NCBI GenBank assembly: GCA_000434835.1
Contig: FR881489.1
Span: 229 to 22,164 of the forward strand
Direction: 5' to 3'
DNA length: 21,936 bases
Origin: Clostridium sp. CAG:594
Lineage (GTDB): Bacteria > Bacillota_I > Bacilli_A > RF39 > UBA660
The position numbers and the translations under genes are program-made. The notes under the pieces were generated by a model. That model searched no databases and was not told where the DNA came from. It was given only the letters and a program-made list of their open reading frames with translations. Shown in pieces: positions 14,316 to 21,236 of this stretch. Position 1 is the first letter of the stretch, and each line of letters begins with the position of its first letter.

Positions 14316-15086
14316 TTATTTAAATATACTATATAATTTAGCTAAAAATGCCTCTTGTTTAGGCGCTCTATAAACACTTTTTGGATGTTTATCTTCTATA
14401 GCTCTAACAATTTGAACGACAATAGAATCTAAGCTTTTTTTCTCGGCCATTTTAAATGCAAAATTCTCTATCTTTTTTAGTTTCTCTTTTACATCTTTAA
14501 AATACTTACCATCATCATATTTATTATTTAAATAAACCTGGTTAAATCCAGTATGATAAAGTCCTGGTTCTATTAATATTACCTTAACGTTAGATTTTAT
14601 AAAAGAAAGTTCTTTTTGAAGGGACTTAGTAATGGACGTTATACTTGCCTTTGTTGCAGAATAAACACCTGAAAAAGGTATCGGAAACATGCTTGCAAGT
14701 GAAGACATAACAATTATTCTTCCCTTATTTTTTTCTATCATTTTTCTTAATACGATTTGCAAAAGTCTAAATGACGAAAAAACGTTAACCTCAAAATTTT
14801 CTCTTACATAATCCATATCAGCTTCAATAATACTTCCTCCAAGTGCTACTGCTGCGTTATTAAATAAACAATCTATGTCCAAATCTAAGACTCTTAATCT
14901 GTCTTTTTCTGATGTTATATCAAGCTTTAAAACAGTTATGTTCTTTTGTTTTCCTATTTTTTCCTTTACTTTTTTAAGCTGTTTATTAGTATGACAAGTA
15001 AGATAAACTTTGTGTCCTTTTTCTGCTAATGTTAATGCAGTTAAATATCCTATGCCACCTTTAGCACCTGTTATTAATATTTTCAT
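14316..15086 (-). CDS. Short-chain dehydrogenase/reductase
   Basis: A 256-residue NAD(P)-dependent oxidoreductase of the classical SDR type. It shows the cofactor loop TGAKGGIG (6-13), DITSEKDR, NNAAVALGG (76-84), Asn101 in VNVFSS, Ser129 in VMSSLAS, the Y142-x3-K146 pair in YSATK, and EPGLYHTGF. The four catalytic residues are complete. The C-terminal region (APKQEAFLAKLYSIFK) is typical of SDRs acting on hydrophobic or lipid-like substrates, but the substrate is unknown. The ribosome site (GGTGA) is inside a hairpin that looks like murC's terminator, and the start codon directly follows the hairpin's T-run, so expression may be limited by terminator read-through or folding. Confidence 0.9.
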   Translation of the reverse strand: MKILITGAKGGIGYLTALTLAEKGHKVYLTCHTNKQLKKVKEKIGKQKNITVLKLDITSEKDRLRVLDLDIDCLFNNAAVALGGSIIEADMDYVRENFEVNVFSSFRLLQIVLRKMIEKNKGRIIVMSSLASMFPIPFSGVYSATKASITSITKSLQKELSFIKSNVKVILIEPGLYHTGFNQVYLNNKYDDGKYFKDVKEKLKKIENFAFKMAEKKSLDSIVVQIVRAIEDKHPKSVYRAPKQEAFLAKLYSIFK

Positions 15087-15111
15087 AAAAAAATCACCAT
15101 TAATATGGTGA
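15087..15111 (-). terminator. murC terminator overlapping the SDR ribosome site
   Basis: TCACCAT and ATGGTGA (15094-15100, 15105-15111) form a 7-base stem with a 4-base loop, followed on the minus strand by seven T residues that end at the SDR start codon. The 3' arm contains the SDR Shine-Dalgarno GGTGA. Confidence 0.65.
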
Positions 15112-15116
15112 CCATT

Positions 15117-16430
15117 TTAATTATTTTTATTCAAAAGTAATGCTTCATATTTATCTAATAATTCATAAATGTTAGTACAACTCATAAAGCATATTGCAGC
15201 GTTTTTATGTTTTAATAACTTATCTACTGTATCAAGTGATATTTTTTCTGCGTTAGGAACATTCTTAATTATTTCATCACTTGAAACTCCAGGATAATCT
15301 TCCTTTCTTTCCCTATCACAGTGTATATCCATAACGTATGCTTTATCAGCAGTTTTAAGAGCACTTATAAAATCATTCATTAAAGCTTTAGTTCTAGAAT
15401 ATGTATTAGGTAAAAATACTGCTACTATTTCCTTATTTGGATACTTTTGTCTAGCTGACTGTATTGTAACTTTAATTTCTGTTGGATGGTGAGCATAATC
15501 ATCAATTGTAACTACACTTCCAAACTTTTTTTCTTTAAACCTTCTTTTTGCATTTTTAAAAGTATGAAGTAAAGTGTGAATCTTTTCATTATCTACTCCT
15601 TCCATATTGCAAACCGTAATGCACGCTAATGCATTTAATATCATATGGTTACCAAATAGTGGAATATCAAAGTGTCCATATAATTTTCCTTTTATATAAA
15701 CATCAAATTTACTTCCGTTTTCATCTAAAGTAACGTTTTTACATACAACGTCGTTGCAATCATCAAAGCCATAGTAAGTAACATCATTTTTTAAATTCAT
15801 TTTTCTTACGTTTTTATCATCTCCGCACGCTATTACGTGATGTGCTTTATTAGCAAATTCTTCAAATGTTTTTATAATTTCATCTATATCTTTATAACAT
15901 TCCGTATGCTCAAGTTCTATGTTTGTTACAATGGCATAATATGGATGATATGCTAAAAAGTGTCTGTTAAATTCACAAGATTCAAGGGTAAATAACTCAT
16001 TTTTCCTATCAGCAAAGCCTGACCCATCACCAATAAAATAATTACATCCCTTAGTTTCTCCTAAAACATGTGAGATCATGGTTGATGTTGTTGTTTTTCC
16101 GTGAGTTCCAGAAACACCAATAGTCTTAAATTCACTACTTAATTTACCTAATAATTCGTTATAAGCAATTATTTTTAAGCCCAAGTTTTTAACTCTTTTT
16201 ATTTCTGGATGATCCACACTAAAAGCCTTAGAATAAGTTACTATCGTATCTTTTGGAATATCATGCGTACTATCATAATATATTTTAATACCACGTTTAT
16301 CTAAACCTTCTTGCGTAAATTTATGTTCTTTATAATCATCATAACCTGATACTTCATGTCCTAAATCAAAAAGTATTTCTGCAAGAGTTGCCATACCAGA
16401 TCCCTTAATACCTATGCAATAATATTTCAT
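15117..16430 (-). CDS. murC: UDP-N-acetylmuramate--L-alanine ligase
   Basis: Cytosolic ATP-dependent ligase adding the first amino acid to UDP-MurNAc in peptidoglycan precursor synthesis, so this organism builds a cell wall. The 437-residue length is normal. It shows the N-terminal glycine loop CIGIKGSGM (5-13), the ATP P-loop SGTHGKTTT (107-115), LESCEFNRHFLAYHP with the metal-region Glu and His, TNIELEHTE, GNHMILNALA (260-269) and DYAHHPTEI (311-319) at the start of the C-terminal domain. The ATG at 16428-16430 has GAGGTGA six bases before it. It stands away from other mur genes, diverging from tRNA-Leu. The next gene, the SDR, follows a terminator-like hairpin. Confidence 0.96.
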   Translation of the reverse strand: MKYYCIGIKGSGMATLAEILFDLGHEVSGYDDYKEHKFTQEGLDKRGIKIYYDSTHDIPKDTIVTYSKAFSVDHPEIKRVKNLGLKIIAYNELLGKLSSEFKTIGVSGTHGKTTTSTMISHVLGETKGCNYFIGDGSGFADRKNELFTLESCEFNRHFLAYHPYYAIVTNIELEHTECYKDIDEIIKTFEEFANKAHHVIACGDDKNVRKMNLKNDVTYYGFDDCNDVVCKNVTLDENGSKFDVYIKGKLYGHFDIPLFGNHMILNALACITVCNMEGVDNEKIHTLLHTFKNAKRRFKEKKFGSVVTIDDYAHHPTEIKVTIQSARQKYPNKEIVAVFLPNTYSRTKALMNDFISALKTADKAYVMDIHCDRERKEDYPGVSSDEIIKNVPNAEKISLDTVDKLLKHKNAAICFMSCTNIYELLDKYEALLLNKNN

Positions 16431-16450
16431 ATCAATTCACCTCTTTATTA

Positions 16451-16459
16451 ATTATATCA
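16451..16459 (-). promoter_or_regulatory. Extended -10 promoter of murC
   Basis: The minus strand reads TGATATAAT about 20 bases before the start codon. No good -35 is seen. Confidence 0.6.
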
Positions 16460-16498
16460 TTATTTTTTAAAAACTTTATAGAAAAATGATAATAAATA

Positions 16499-16507
16499 TG
16501 ATATAAT
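16499..16507 (+). promoter_or_regulatory. Extended -10 promoter of tRNA-Leu
   Basis: TGATATAAT, ending 12 bases before the mature tRNA. No -35 near consensus at 16-18 bases; the same extended -10 as murC's, in the opposite direction. Confidence 0.6.
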
Positions 16508-16519
16508 TCTATTGTTGAT

Positions 16520-16606
16520 GCCGGTATGGCGGAATTGGTAGACGCGCTAGACTCAAAATCTAGTGGTAGTAATACCATGTCGGTTCAAGCCCGACTACCG
16601 GTACCA
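16520..16606 (+). tRNA. tRNA-Leu (CAA)
   Basis: 87 bases with encoded CCA, a class II tRNA. The acceptor stem GCCGGTA pairs with TACCGGT (G1-U72). The anticodon stem CTAGA/TCTAG encloses loop CTCAAAA with anticodon CAA at 16554-16556, which reads UUG. A long variable arm (TGGTA/TACCA) and the T loop GGTTCAAGCC are visible. Confidence 0.95.
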
Positions 16607-16615
16607 TTTAAAAAT

Positions 16616-16650
16616 AAACAAGTCATTACTTAAAATGATTTGTTTTTTTT
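16616..16650 (+). terminator. Terminator of tRNA-Leu
   Basis: AAACAAGTCATT and AATGATTTGTTT (16616-16627, 16634-16645) form a 12-base stem with one G-U and a 6-base loop, followed by a T-run. Its 3' arm may serve as the -35 of the next gene. Confidence 0.8.
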
Positions 16651-16669
16651 ATAAGATTTATGCTAAAAT
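16640..16669 (+). promoter_or_regulatory. Promoter of the Nudix-like gene, overlapping the tRNA terminator
   Basis: TTGTTT (16640-16645), an 18-base spacer, then TAAAAT (16664-16669) with a TGC extension. The -35 lies in the 3' arm of the tRNA-Leu terminator. Confidence 0.5.
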
Positions 16670-16689
16670 AAATCAAAAGGAGAAATAGG

Positions 16690-17589
16690 ATGAAAACGTT
16701 AAAAGTAATTTCATTTAATTCAAATAAAGAAATTTTACTACTAGATAATGATGGAAAGTATGACTTACCTTCTTTTACGTGTAATGATGATATAAATTAT
16801 AAAGAGTTTTTAAAAAAAGCATTAAAAGAAAAATATAAATTAAAAACAAAGGATGAATATTTTATATATAAATTTAGTTGTGGTAATACTTTATATTATT
16901 ACTCTGAAGAGCCATATAATAAAGATGAATTTAAGAAAAACAATGATAATTTATTATGGATAAATGAAATGGAATTAAAAGATTTTTTAAGTGCTCAAAA
17001 AGAAAATTATAACGAACTAATAGAAGTTCTATCAAAAGCAATTGGAACTAATTTTTCATATTCCTTAAAAGAAAGAGAAAAAAATGAGGAAGCATATAAC
17101 AATGCAAAAAATACTTTAGAAAAAAACTATATTGCCTCAAAACACATAAATTCCATAATTGGTCACGATCCAAAAAGGCTTGATAATAGTTACAAAAAGA
17201 TCATTTTAGAAGAATTTAATAAAGATATAAATTTAATAATAACATTAAAAGAAAAAGAATATATAGATAGCTTAAAAGCATCCAAACTATCTGAATTAAC
17301 TTATAAAGAAGCCTGCTTAATTTCAAAAGATAAGGAATGGAATGAGCTTTTAGACATTATATATCCTAAACTTTATTTATTTTTATTAAAAAAAGATAAA
17401 AACAACCTAAATGGTAAAAAATATGATATTTTAGAAGAAGAAATTAAATTGAGTGAAAAAAAAGATTTTACACCTGCCATACTAATTAACCTATGTCAAA
17501 AATGTATGAATTCATCTTTTGATGATATATTTAATGATATGTTAAAAAGGAGAAAAAAAGCTAATAAAGAAAAAAATAATTCACACTAA
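16690..17589 (+). CDS. Hypothetical protein with a degenerate Nudix-like N-terminus
   Basis: A 299-residue soluble, Lys-rich protein. Residues about 3-100 resemble a Nudix hydrolase fold: KVISFNSNKEILLLDNDGKYDLPSF, then EFLKKALKEKYKLK where a Nudix box would have REx2EExG. The box residues are mostly replaced, so pyrophosphohydrolase activity is unlikely. The remainder (about 110-299) is helical and charged, with no family I can name, and ends in a basic tail (RRKKANKEKNN). The ATG at 16690-16692 has AAAGGAG seven bases upstream. It stands alone between tRNA-Leu and the convergent slipin gene, sharing a terminator with the latter. The Nudix comparison is by eye and weak. Confidence 0.6.
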   Translation: MKTLKVISFNSNKEILLLDNDGKYDLPSFTCNDDINYKEFLKKALKEKYKLKTKDEYFIYKFSCGNTLYYYSEEPYNKDEFKKNNDNLLWINEMELKDFLSAQKENYNELIEVLSKAIGTNFSYSLKEREKNEEAYNNAKNTLEKNYIASKHINSIIGHDPKRLDNSYKKIILEEFNKDINLIITLKEKEYIDSLKASKLSELTYKEACLISKDKEWNELLDIIYPKLYLFLLKKDKNNLNGKKYDILEEEIKLSEKKDFTPAILINLCQKCMNSSFDDIFNDMLKRRKKANKEKNNSH

Positions 17590-17603
17590 ATGAATTATTT
17601 TTT
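17571..17603. terminator. Bidirectional terminator between the Nudix-like and slipin genes
   Basis: A perfect 13-base inverted repeat (17571-17583 and 17591-17603) with a 7-base loop. The left arm encodes the end of the plus gene; the right arm holds the slipin stop. A/T runs suit both directions. Confidence 0.8.
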
Positions 17604-18383
17604 ATTTTTGTTATTTATCTTTTTTACAACTGCTTCTATCTTTTCTTCACTTAAAGATTTTCCTTCAAAACTCTTTAATACTTCAACTGGCAATGCAAAT
17701 ACAACTGTATTAGACTGATCAGATGATATATCACATAAAGTTGATAAAGTTCTTAAATGCATTGCACCTGGAGTCGCACTCATTAAATTTGCTGCCTTAG
17801 CTAAATTTTCAGATGCTTCAACCTCTCCCTTAGCTTTAGTAATAACTGCTTCTTTTTCTCTTTCTGCTTCAGCAACTCTTGCAATTACCCTCTTCATTTC
17901 TTCTGGAAGAGAAACATCTTTTAGTTCAACGTTTTCAACTTTTATTCCCCAAGGATCAGTCGCCTTATCAATTATATTACATATTTCTTCTGATATCTTA
18001 TCTCTTTCACTTAATAGCTCATCTAATGAAACAGAACCAACTGCATTACGCATAGTAGTTTGAGCAAGCTGTCCTACTGCAAAGTAGAAGTTTTCCACTT
18101 CTAAAACCGCCTTCGATGCATCAAATACTTTATAATAAATTACTGCATTAATTCTTACTGATACATTATCTTTAGTTATAGCATCCTGTTCTGGAACATC
18201 TACCGCTTTTGTTCTTATATCTACCTTTTTATAGCTTTGAAAAATAGGTACTACTATTCTCCAACCTGGATTCATTATTTTACTAAACTTTCCTAAAGTA
18301 AATTTAACTCCTCTTTCATACTCATTGATTTGTCTTACAGACAAAAGCAATAATATTATAACTATAATAATCAAAATATACAT
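17595..18383 (-). CDS. Slipin/stomatin-like SPFH-domain protein
   Basis: A 262-residue membrane-anchored SPFH protein: one N-terminal helix (1-15), then the SPFH/band-7 domain (INEYERGVKFTLGKF, NPGWRIVVPIF, VDIRTKAVDVPEQDAITKDNVSV), and an Ala/Glu-rich coiled coil (about 165-200, RVAEAEREKEAVITKAKGEVEA) before a variable tail. Such proteins oligomerise and organise membrane microdomains; bacterial slipins usually pair with an NfeD protein, which is not seen here. It starts 12 bases after scpB with AAGGAGATGAT before the ATG, so it is probably the third gene of the scpA-scpB transcript. Confidence 0.92.
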   Translation of the reverse strand: MYILIIIVIILLLLSVRQINEYERGVKFTLGKFSKIMNPGWRIVVPIFQSYKKVDIRTKAVDVPEQDAITKDNVSVRINAVIYYKVFDASKAVLEVENFYFAVGQLAQTTMRNAVGSVSLDELLSERDKISEEICNIIDKATDPWGIKVENVELKDVSLPEEMKRVIARVAEAEREKEAVITKAKGEVEASENLAKAANLMSATPGAMHLRTLSTLCDISSDQSNTVVFALPVEVLKSFEGKSLSEEKIEAVVKKINNKNKK

Positions 18384-18395
18384 ACAATCATCTCC

Positions 18396-18959
18396 TTACT
18401 TTTTTTCTTCTTTATATCTTGATATAAATAGATCCTTTTCTTCATCTGATATTTCTTCATTCATATTAATTTCAGGAAGTTCATCTTTTGATGATAAATT
18501 AAAGTAATCCAAAAATTTATTAGTTGTTTTATAAAGCATAGGTTTTCCTGGCAAATCACTTTTACCTGCTACATCTATTAGTCCTTTAAATAGTAATTTA
18601 CGAACCATATCTCTTGAAGATACACCTCTTATCTCATCTATTTGACCAACTGTTATAGGTTCATTATATGCAATTATTGCAAGAGTTTCTAATGCTGATT
18701 GAGAAAGACTTCCACTTACGGTTTTATCAACTAGTAATTCATAATATTTTTTATGCTCTTCCTTAGTCGTTAATTTATATTTATTACCTAAATAAACTAG
18801 TTTTAATCCCCTGTTTTCAAACTCAAGAGATTTTTTATATTGTTCTAATAATTTTAAGGCTTCATCTTTTGATACTTCAAGTAACTTTACAACGTCCTCT
18901 AAAGAAAGACCATCATCACCAGTTACAAAAAGTAACCCTTCAAGTACTCCTATTTTCAT
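18396..18959 (-). CDS. scpB: Segregation and condensation protein B
   Basis: Winged-helix kleisin-associated subunit of the SMC-ScpAB condensin, which compacts and helps segregate replicated chromosomes on the nucleoid. The 187-residue length is usual. Typical motifs are EGLLFVTGDDGLSLEDV (8-24), the core SQSALETLAIIAYNEPIT followed by VGQIDEIRGV, and GLIDVAGKSDLPGKPMLYKTT, which belongs to the second winged helix. The ATG at 18957-18959 has AAGGAG inside the end of scpA, one base separates the two genes, so translation is coupled. The smc gene is not in the window. Confidence 0.95.
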   Translation of the reverse strand: MKIGVLEGLLFVTGDDGLSLEDVVKLLEVSKDEALKLLEQYKKSLEFENRGLKLVYLGNKYKLTTKEEHKKYYELLVDKTVSGSLSQSALETLAIIAYNEPITVGQIDEIRGVSSRDMVRKLLFKGLIDVAGKSDLPGKPMLYKTTNKFLDYFNLSSKDELPEINMNEEISDEEKDLFISRYKEEKK

Positions 18960-18960
18960 T

Positions 18961-19695
18961 TTATTCTCCTTCTTTTAAAGAAATAACTATGTTTTTAAAA
19001 TTTCCTTCTTGAGTCAATAATATTTCATCTTTTTTTACCATTTCTAAAACCGATAAAAAGCTTATTATTACCTCTTCCTTAGTTGATACTTCAAAAATAT
19101 CTTCAAAATTAATTTTCTTTTTATTTCTTAATATATTTTTTATCTTATTAACTTTCTCAGTCACTGATAATTCTTTTTTTGTTATTTTAGTTGCAATAGG
19201 CCTATCAAGTTCTTTTCTTTTTAAAAGATTGTTAAAAGCATCTATTAGGTCAGCAACTCCAAGCTCTTCACTATTTTCATCTTCTTTTACATAACGATTT
19301 AAATTATCAGGTTCCCTGGTAAACACCATTTTTCTAGTTAGCTCTAAATCTTTAAATTCACTAGTTACTTCCTTATATCTTTTATAAGCAAGTAATCTTT
19401 CAATTAATAATTCTCTAGGATCTTCCTCATAATCATCATCTTCTTTTTCCTTCTTTTTAGGAAGAAGCATTTTTGATTTCATCTCTATAAGTTCAGATGC
19501 CATAACTAAATATTCACTAGCAATTTCTAAATTAAGTTCTTTCATATGTCTTATGTAATCTAGATATTGTTTTGTTATATCTTCTATTTTTATATCATAA
19601 ATATCAATATCTTGTTCTTTTATTAGGTGTAATAAAAGGTCTAATGGACCATCAAAATTATCTATTGTTACTACGTATTTATCACTAATATTCAC
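18961..19695 (-). CDS. scpA: Segregation and condensation protein A (kleisin)
   Basis: Kleisin subunit bridging SMC heads and binding ScpB. The 244-residue protein has the N-terminal helical domain VTIDNFDGPLDLLLHLIKEQDIDIYDIKI followed by EYLVMASELIEMKSKMLLP, then an acidic linker and a C-terminal winged helix (VIISFLSVLEMVKKDEI). I place the start at the GTG at 19693-19695: AGGTGA lies five bases before it, while a GTG three codons earlier (19702-19704) falls inside that ribosome site. It heads the scpA-scpB-slipin cluster and is divergent from the RNHCP gene, with symmetric extended -10 promoters between them. Confidence 0.95.
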   Translation of the reverse strand: MNISDKYVVTIDNFDGPLDLLLHLIKEQDIDIYDIKIEDITKQYLDYIRHMKELNLEIASEYLVMASELIEMKSKMLLPKKKEKEDDDYEEDPRELLIERLLAYKRYKEVTSEFKDLELTRKMVFTREPDNLNRYVKEDENSEELGVADLIDAFNNLLKRKELDRPIATKITKKELSVTEKVNKIKNILRNKKKINFEDIFEVSTKEEVIISFLSVLEMVKKDEILLTQEGNFKNIVISLKEGE

Positions 19696-19719
19696 TATAA
19701 TCACCTAATTTCATAAGTA

Positions 19720-19728
19720 ATTATAACA
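19720..19728 (-). promoter_or_regulatory. Extended -10 promoter of scpA
   Basis: The minus strand reads TGTTATAAT, the exact mirror of the RNHCP gene's -10 at 19753-19761. No strong -35 is seen. Confidence 0.6.
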
Positions 19729-19732
19729 TATT

Positions 19733-19761
19733 TAGACATAATTTAAAATACGTGTTATAAT
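19733..19761 (+). promoter_or_regulatory. Promoter of the RNHCP gene
   Basis: TAGACA (19733-19738, one mismatch to consensus), a 17-base spacer, then TATAAT (19756-19761) with a TGT extension. Confidence 0.75.
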
Positions 19762-19779
19762 TTATCTTGGTGATTTGTT

Positions 19780-20082
19780 ATGAAAAAATTTACAATGAAA
19801 GATGAATCTTTTGTTTGTGAAAATTGTGGTAAGATAGTAGAAAAATTAAATTATACCGCAAGAGACCACTGTCCATATTGCTTATATTCTAAACACTTAG
19901 ATATAAATCCTGGGGATAGACTAAATGATTGTTTAGGATTGTTAAAGCCTATAGATATTGAAAAATTTAAAAATACGTATAAGATAATTTATAAATGCGA
20001 AAAATGTGGAAAATTTCATAAAAACGTTATGGCAAATGACGATGATATAAATATGATTATAAAAATATCAAAAAAGGATTAA
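19780..20082 (+). CDS. RNHCP-domain zinc-binding protein
   Basis: A 100-residue protein matching the RNHCP domain: FVCENCG (11-17), then ARDHCPYCLYSKHLD (27-41), where the namesake RNHCP reads RDHCP, followed by PGDRLNDCLGLLKPI (44-58) and a second C-x2-C (YKCEKCGKFHKN, 71-82). Two zinc knuckles are likely (C13, C16, C31, C34 and the C73/C76 pair with partners). The family's role is not known to me; nucleic-acid binding is a guess. The ATG at 19780-19782 has TTGGTGAT before it. It is monocistronic, with a strong promoter and a shared 3' terminator with rmuC. Confidence 0.88.
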   Translation: MKKFTMKDESFVCENCGKIVEKLNYTARDHCPYCLYSKHLDINPGDRLNDCLGLLKPIDIEKFKNTYKIIYKCEKCGKFHKNVMANDDDINMIIKISKKD

Positions 20083-20103
20083 ACTTAAATGTTAATCCTT
20101 TTT
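20071..20103. terminator. Bidirectional terminator between the RNHCP gene and rmuC
   Basis: A perfect 12-base inverted repeat (20071-20082 and 20092-20103) with a 9-base loop. The plus gene's last codons and stop make up the left arm; the rmuC stop follows two bases after the right arm. Confidence 0.8.
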
Positions 20104-20104
20104 A

Positions 20105-21175
20105 TTATTCATCATGATTTGTAAGTTTTTTAGTATCAACGTTATTAATGACATCAAATCTTTTTGAGATTTTATCCGTTGTTATATGAATGTCATTAGC
20201 ATCTCTACTTACCGCATCAATACTTCTTGATAATTTATCCCATCTTTCTTTATATCTTTTAAAATCAACAGAAAGTTTATTTAATTCTTCATGTATGACA
20301 CTCGTGTATTTATCTTTTTCTATGTTTTTAATTACAAGTTCAATAGTCGTTAGAGTAGACATTAAAGTAGTTGGTGATGCAAGCCATACCCTCTTTTTAT
20401 AAGCATAGTCTATTATATCTGGATGATATGCATTAAGTTCTGCAAATATAGCCTCAGCTGGTAAAAACATTATTGCTTGATTGCTTGTTACACCTTTAAT
20501 TATGTATTTGCTTGCAATTGCATCAATGTGTTTTTTAACATCTGATTTAAAGTTTTTCTCAGCATTTTGCCTTTCTACTATTCCTGCCTTTTTATCTATC
20601 ATTAATCTATAGTTATCAAGTGGAAATTTAGAATCAATTGCAACCATACCAAGTGGTTCTGGTGCAAACAAAACACAATCCGCTATCACACCTGTTTCAA
20701 AAGTATATTGAAGTTTGTATATTTTATCATTGTTTTCACCAAATACGCTTACCAAAATATGCTTTAAGTTAACCTCACCAAAAATACCCCTGGTTTTCTT
20801 ATCAGTTAAAATAGATTGTAAAGATAAAATATCGGTTGATAAACTATCAATTTTCTTTTGAGCTTCATCTATTTTTGATAATCTTTCTAAGACAGATGTA
20901 AATGTTTTATTAGTTTTTTCAAAATTAACGTCTAATCTTTCATTAACGTGATCATTTATCATATTAAGTTTATGTTCTATTCTATCGTTAAGTTTTTCAA
21001 AATCATTATTTAAATTAGTGCTAACACCAGATTTAAACTCTCCTAATTCTTTAATAACATTAGTTTCTAGTTTACCTAAACGTTCAGTAATGTTACCTTC
21101 ATTAATGTTTTTAGATATTGAAAATATAACTAAGATGATAATCAATATAAGTAATCCTATTATTAAGTATTCCAT
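20105..21175 (-). CDS. rmuC: DNA recombination protein RmuC
   Basis: A 356-residue membrane-anchored protein of the RmuC family, which is linked to limiting DNA inversions and rearrangements. It has one N-terminal helix (3-20), a long coiled coil (about 30-125), then a PD-(D/E)xK-like nuclease domain: RGIFGEVNLKHIL (129-141), Asp166 in VIADCVLF and the DSK at 181-183 (AIDSKFPLDNY), with GVTSNQAIMFLPAEAIFAEL and VWLASPTTLMSTL typical of the family. The ATG at 21173-21175 has GGGAGG before it. The usual length is about 400-500, so this is a short form. It lies downstream of another nuclease-fold gene but has its own -10 element. Confidence 0.93.
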   Translation of the reverse strand: MEYLIIGLLILIIILVIFSISKNINEGNITERLGKLETNVIKELGEFKSGVSTNLNNDFEKLNDRIEHKLNMINDHVNERLDVNFEKTNKTFTSVLERLSKIDEAQKKIDSLSTDILSLQSILTDKKTRGIFGEVNLKHILVSVFGENNDKIYKLQYTFETGVIADCVLFAPEPLGMVAIDSKFPLDNYRLMIDKKAGIVERQNAEKNFKSDVKKHIDAIASKYIIKGVTSNQAIMFLPAEAIFAELNAYHPDIIDYAYKKRVWLASPTTLMSTLTTIELVIKNIEKDKYTSVIHEELNKLSVDFKRYKERWDKLSRSIDAVSRDANDIHITTDKISKRFDVINNVDTKKLTNHDE

Positions 21176-21202
21176 ATGTTTTGCCTCCCTATTCTATATA
21201 CA

Positions 21203-21211
21203 AGTATATCA
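21203..21211 (-). promoter_or_regulatory. Extended -10 promoter of rmuC
   Basis: The minus strand reads TGATATACT about 28 bases before the rmuC start. No clear -35; moderate support. Confidence 0.45.
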
Positions 21212-21236
21212 CAAATTTAAAATGAAATGGTATGAT

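Noticed and set aside
14299..14332. Leaderless promoter for the 127-residue membrane gene
   Set aside because: TATAAT lies five bases before the ATG, but there is no TGn extension and no -35 at any sensible spacing; coupling to the SDR gene is simpler.
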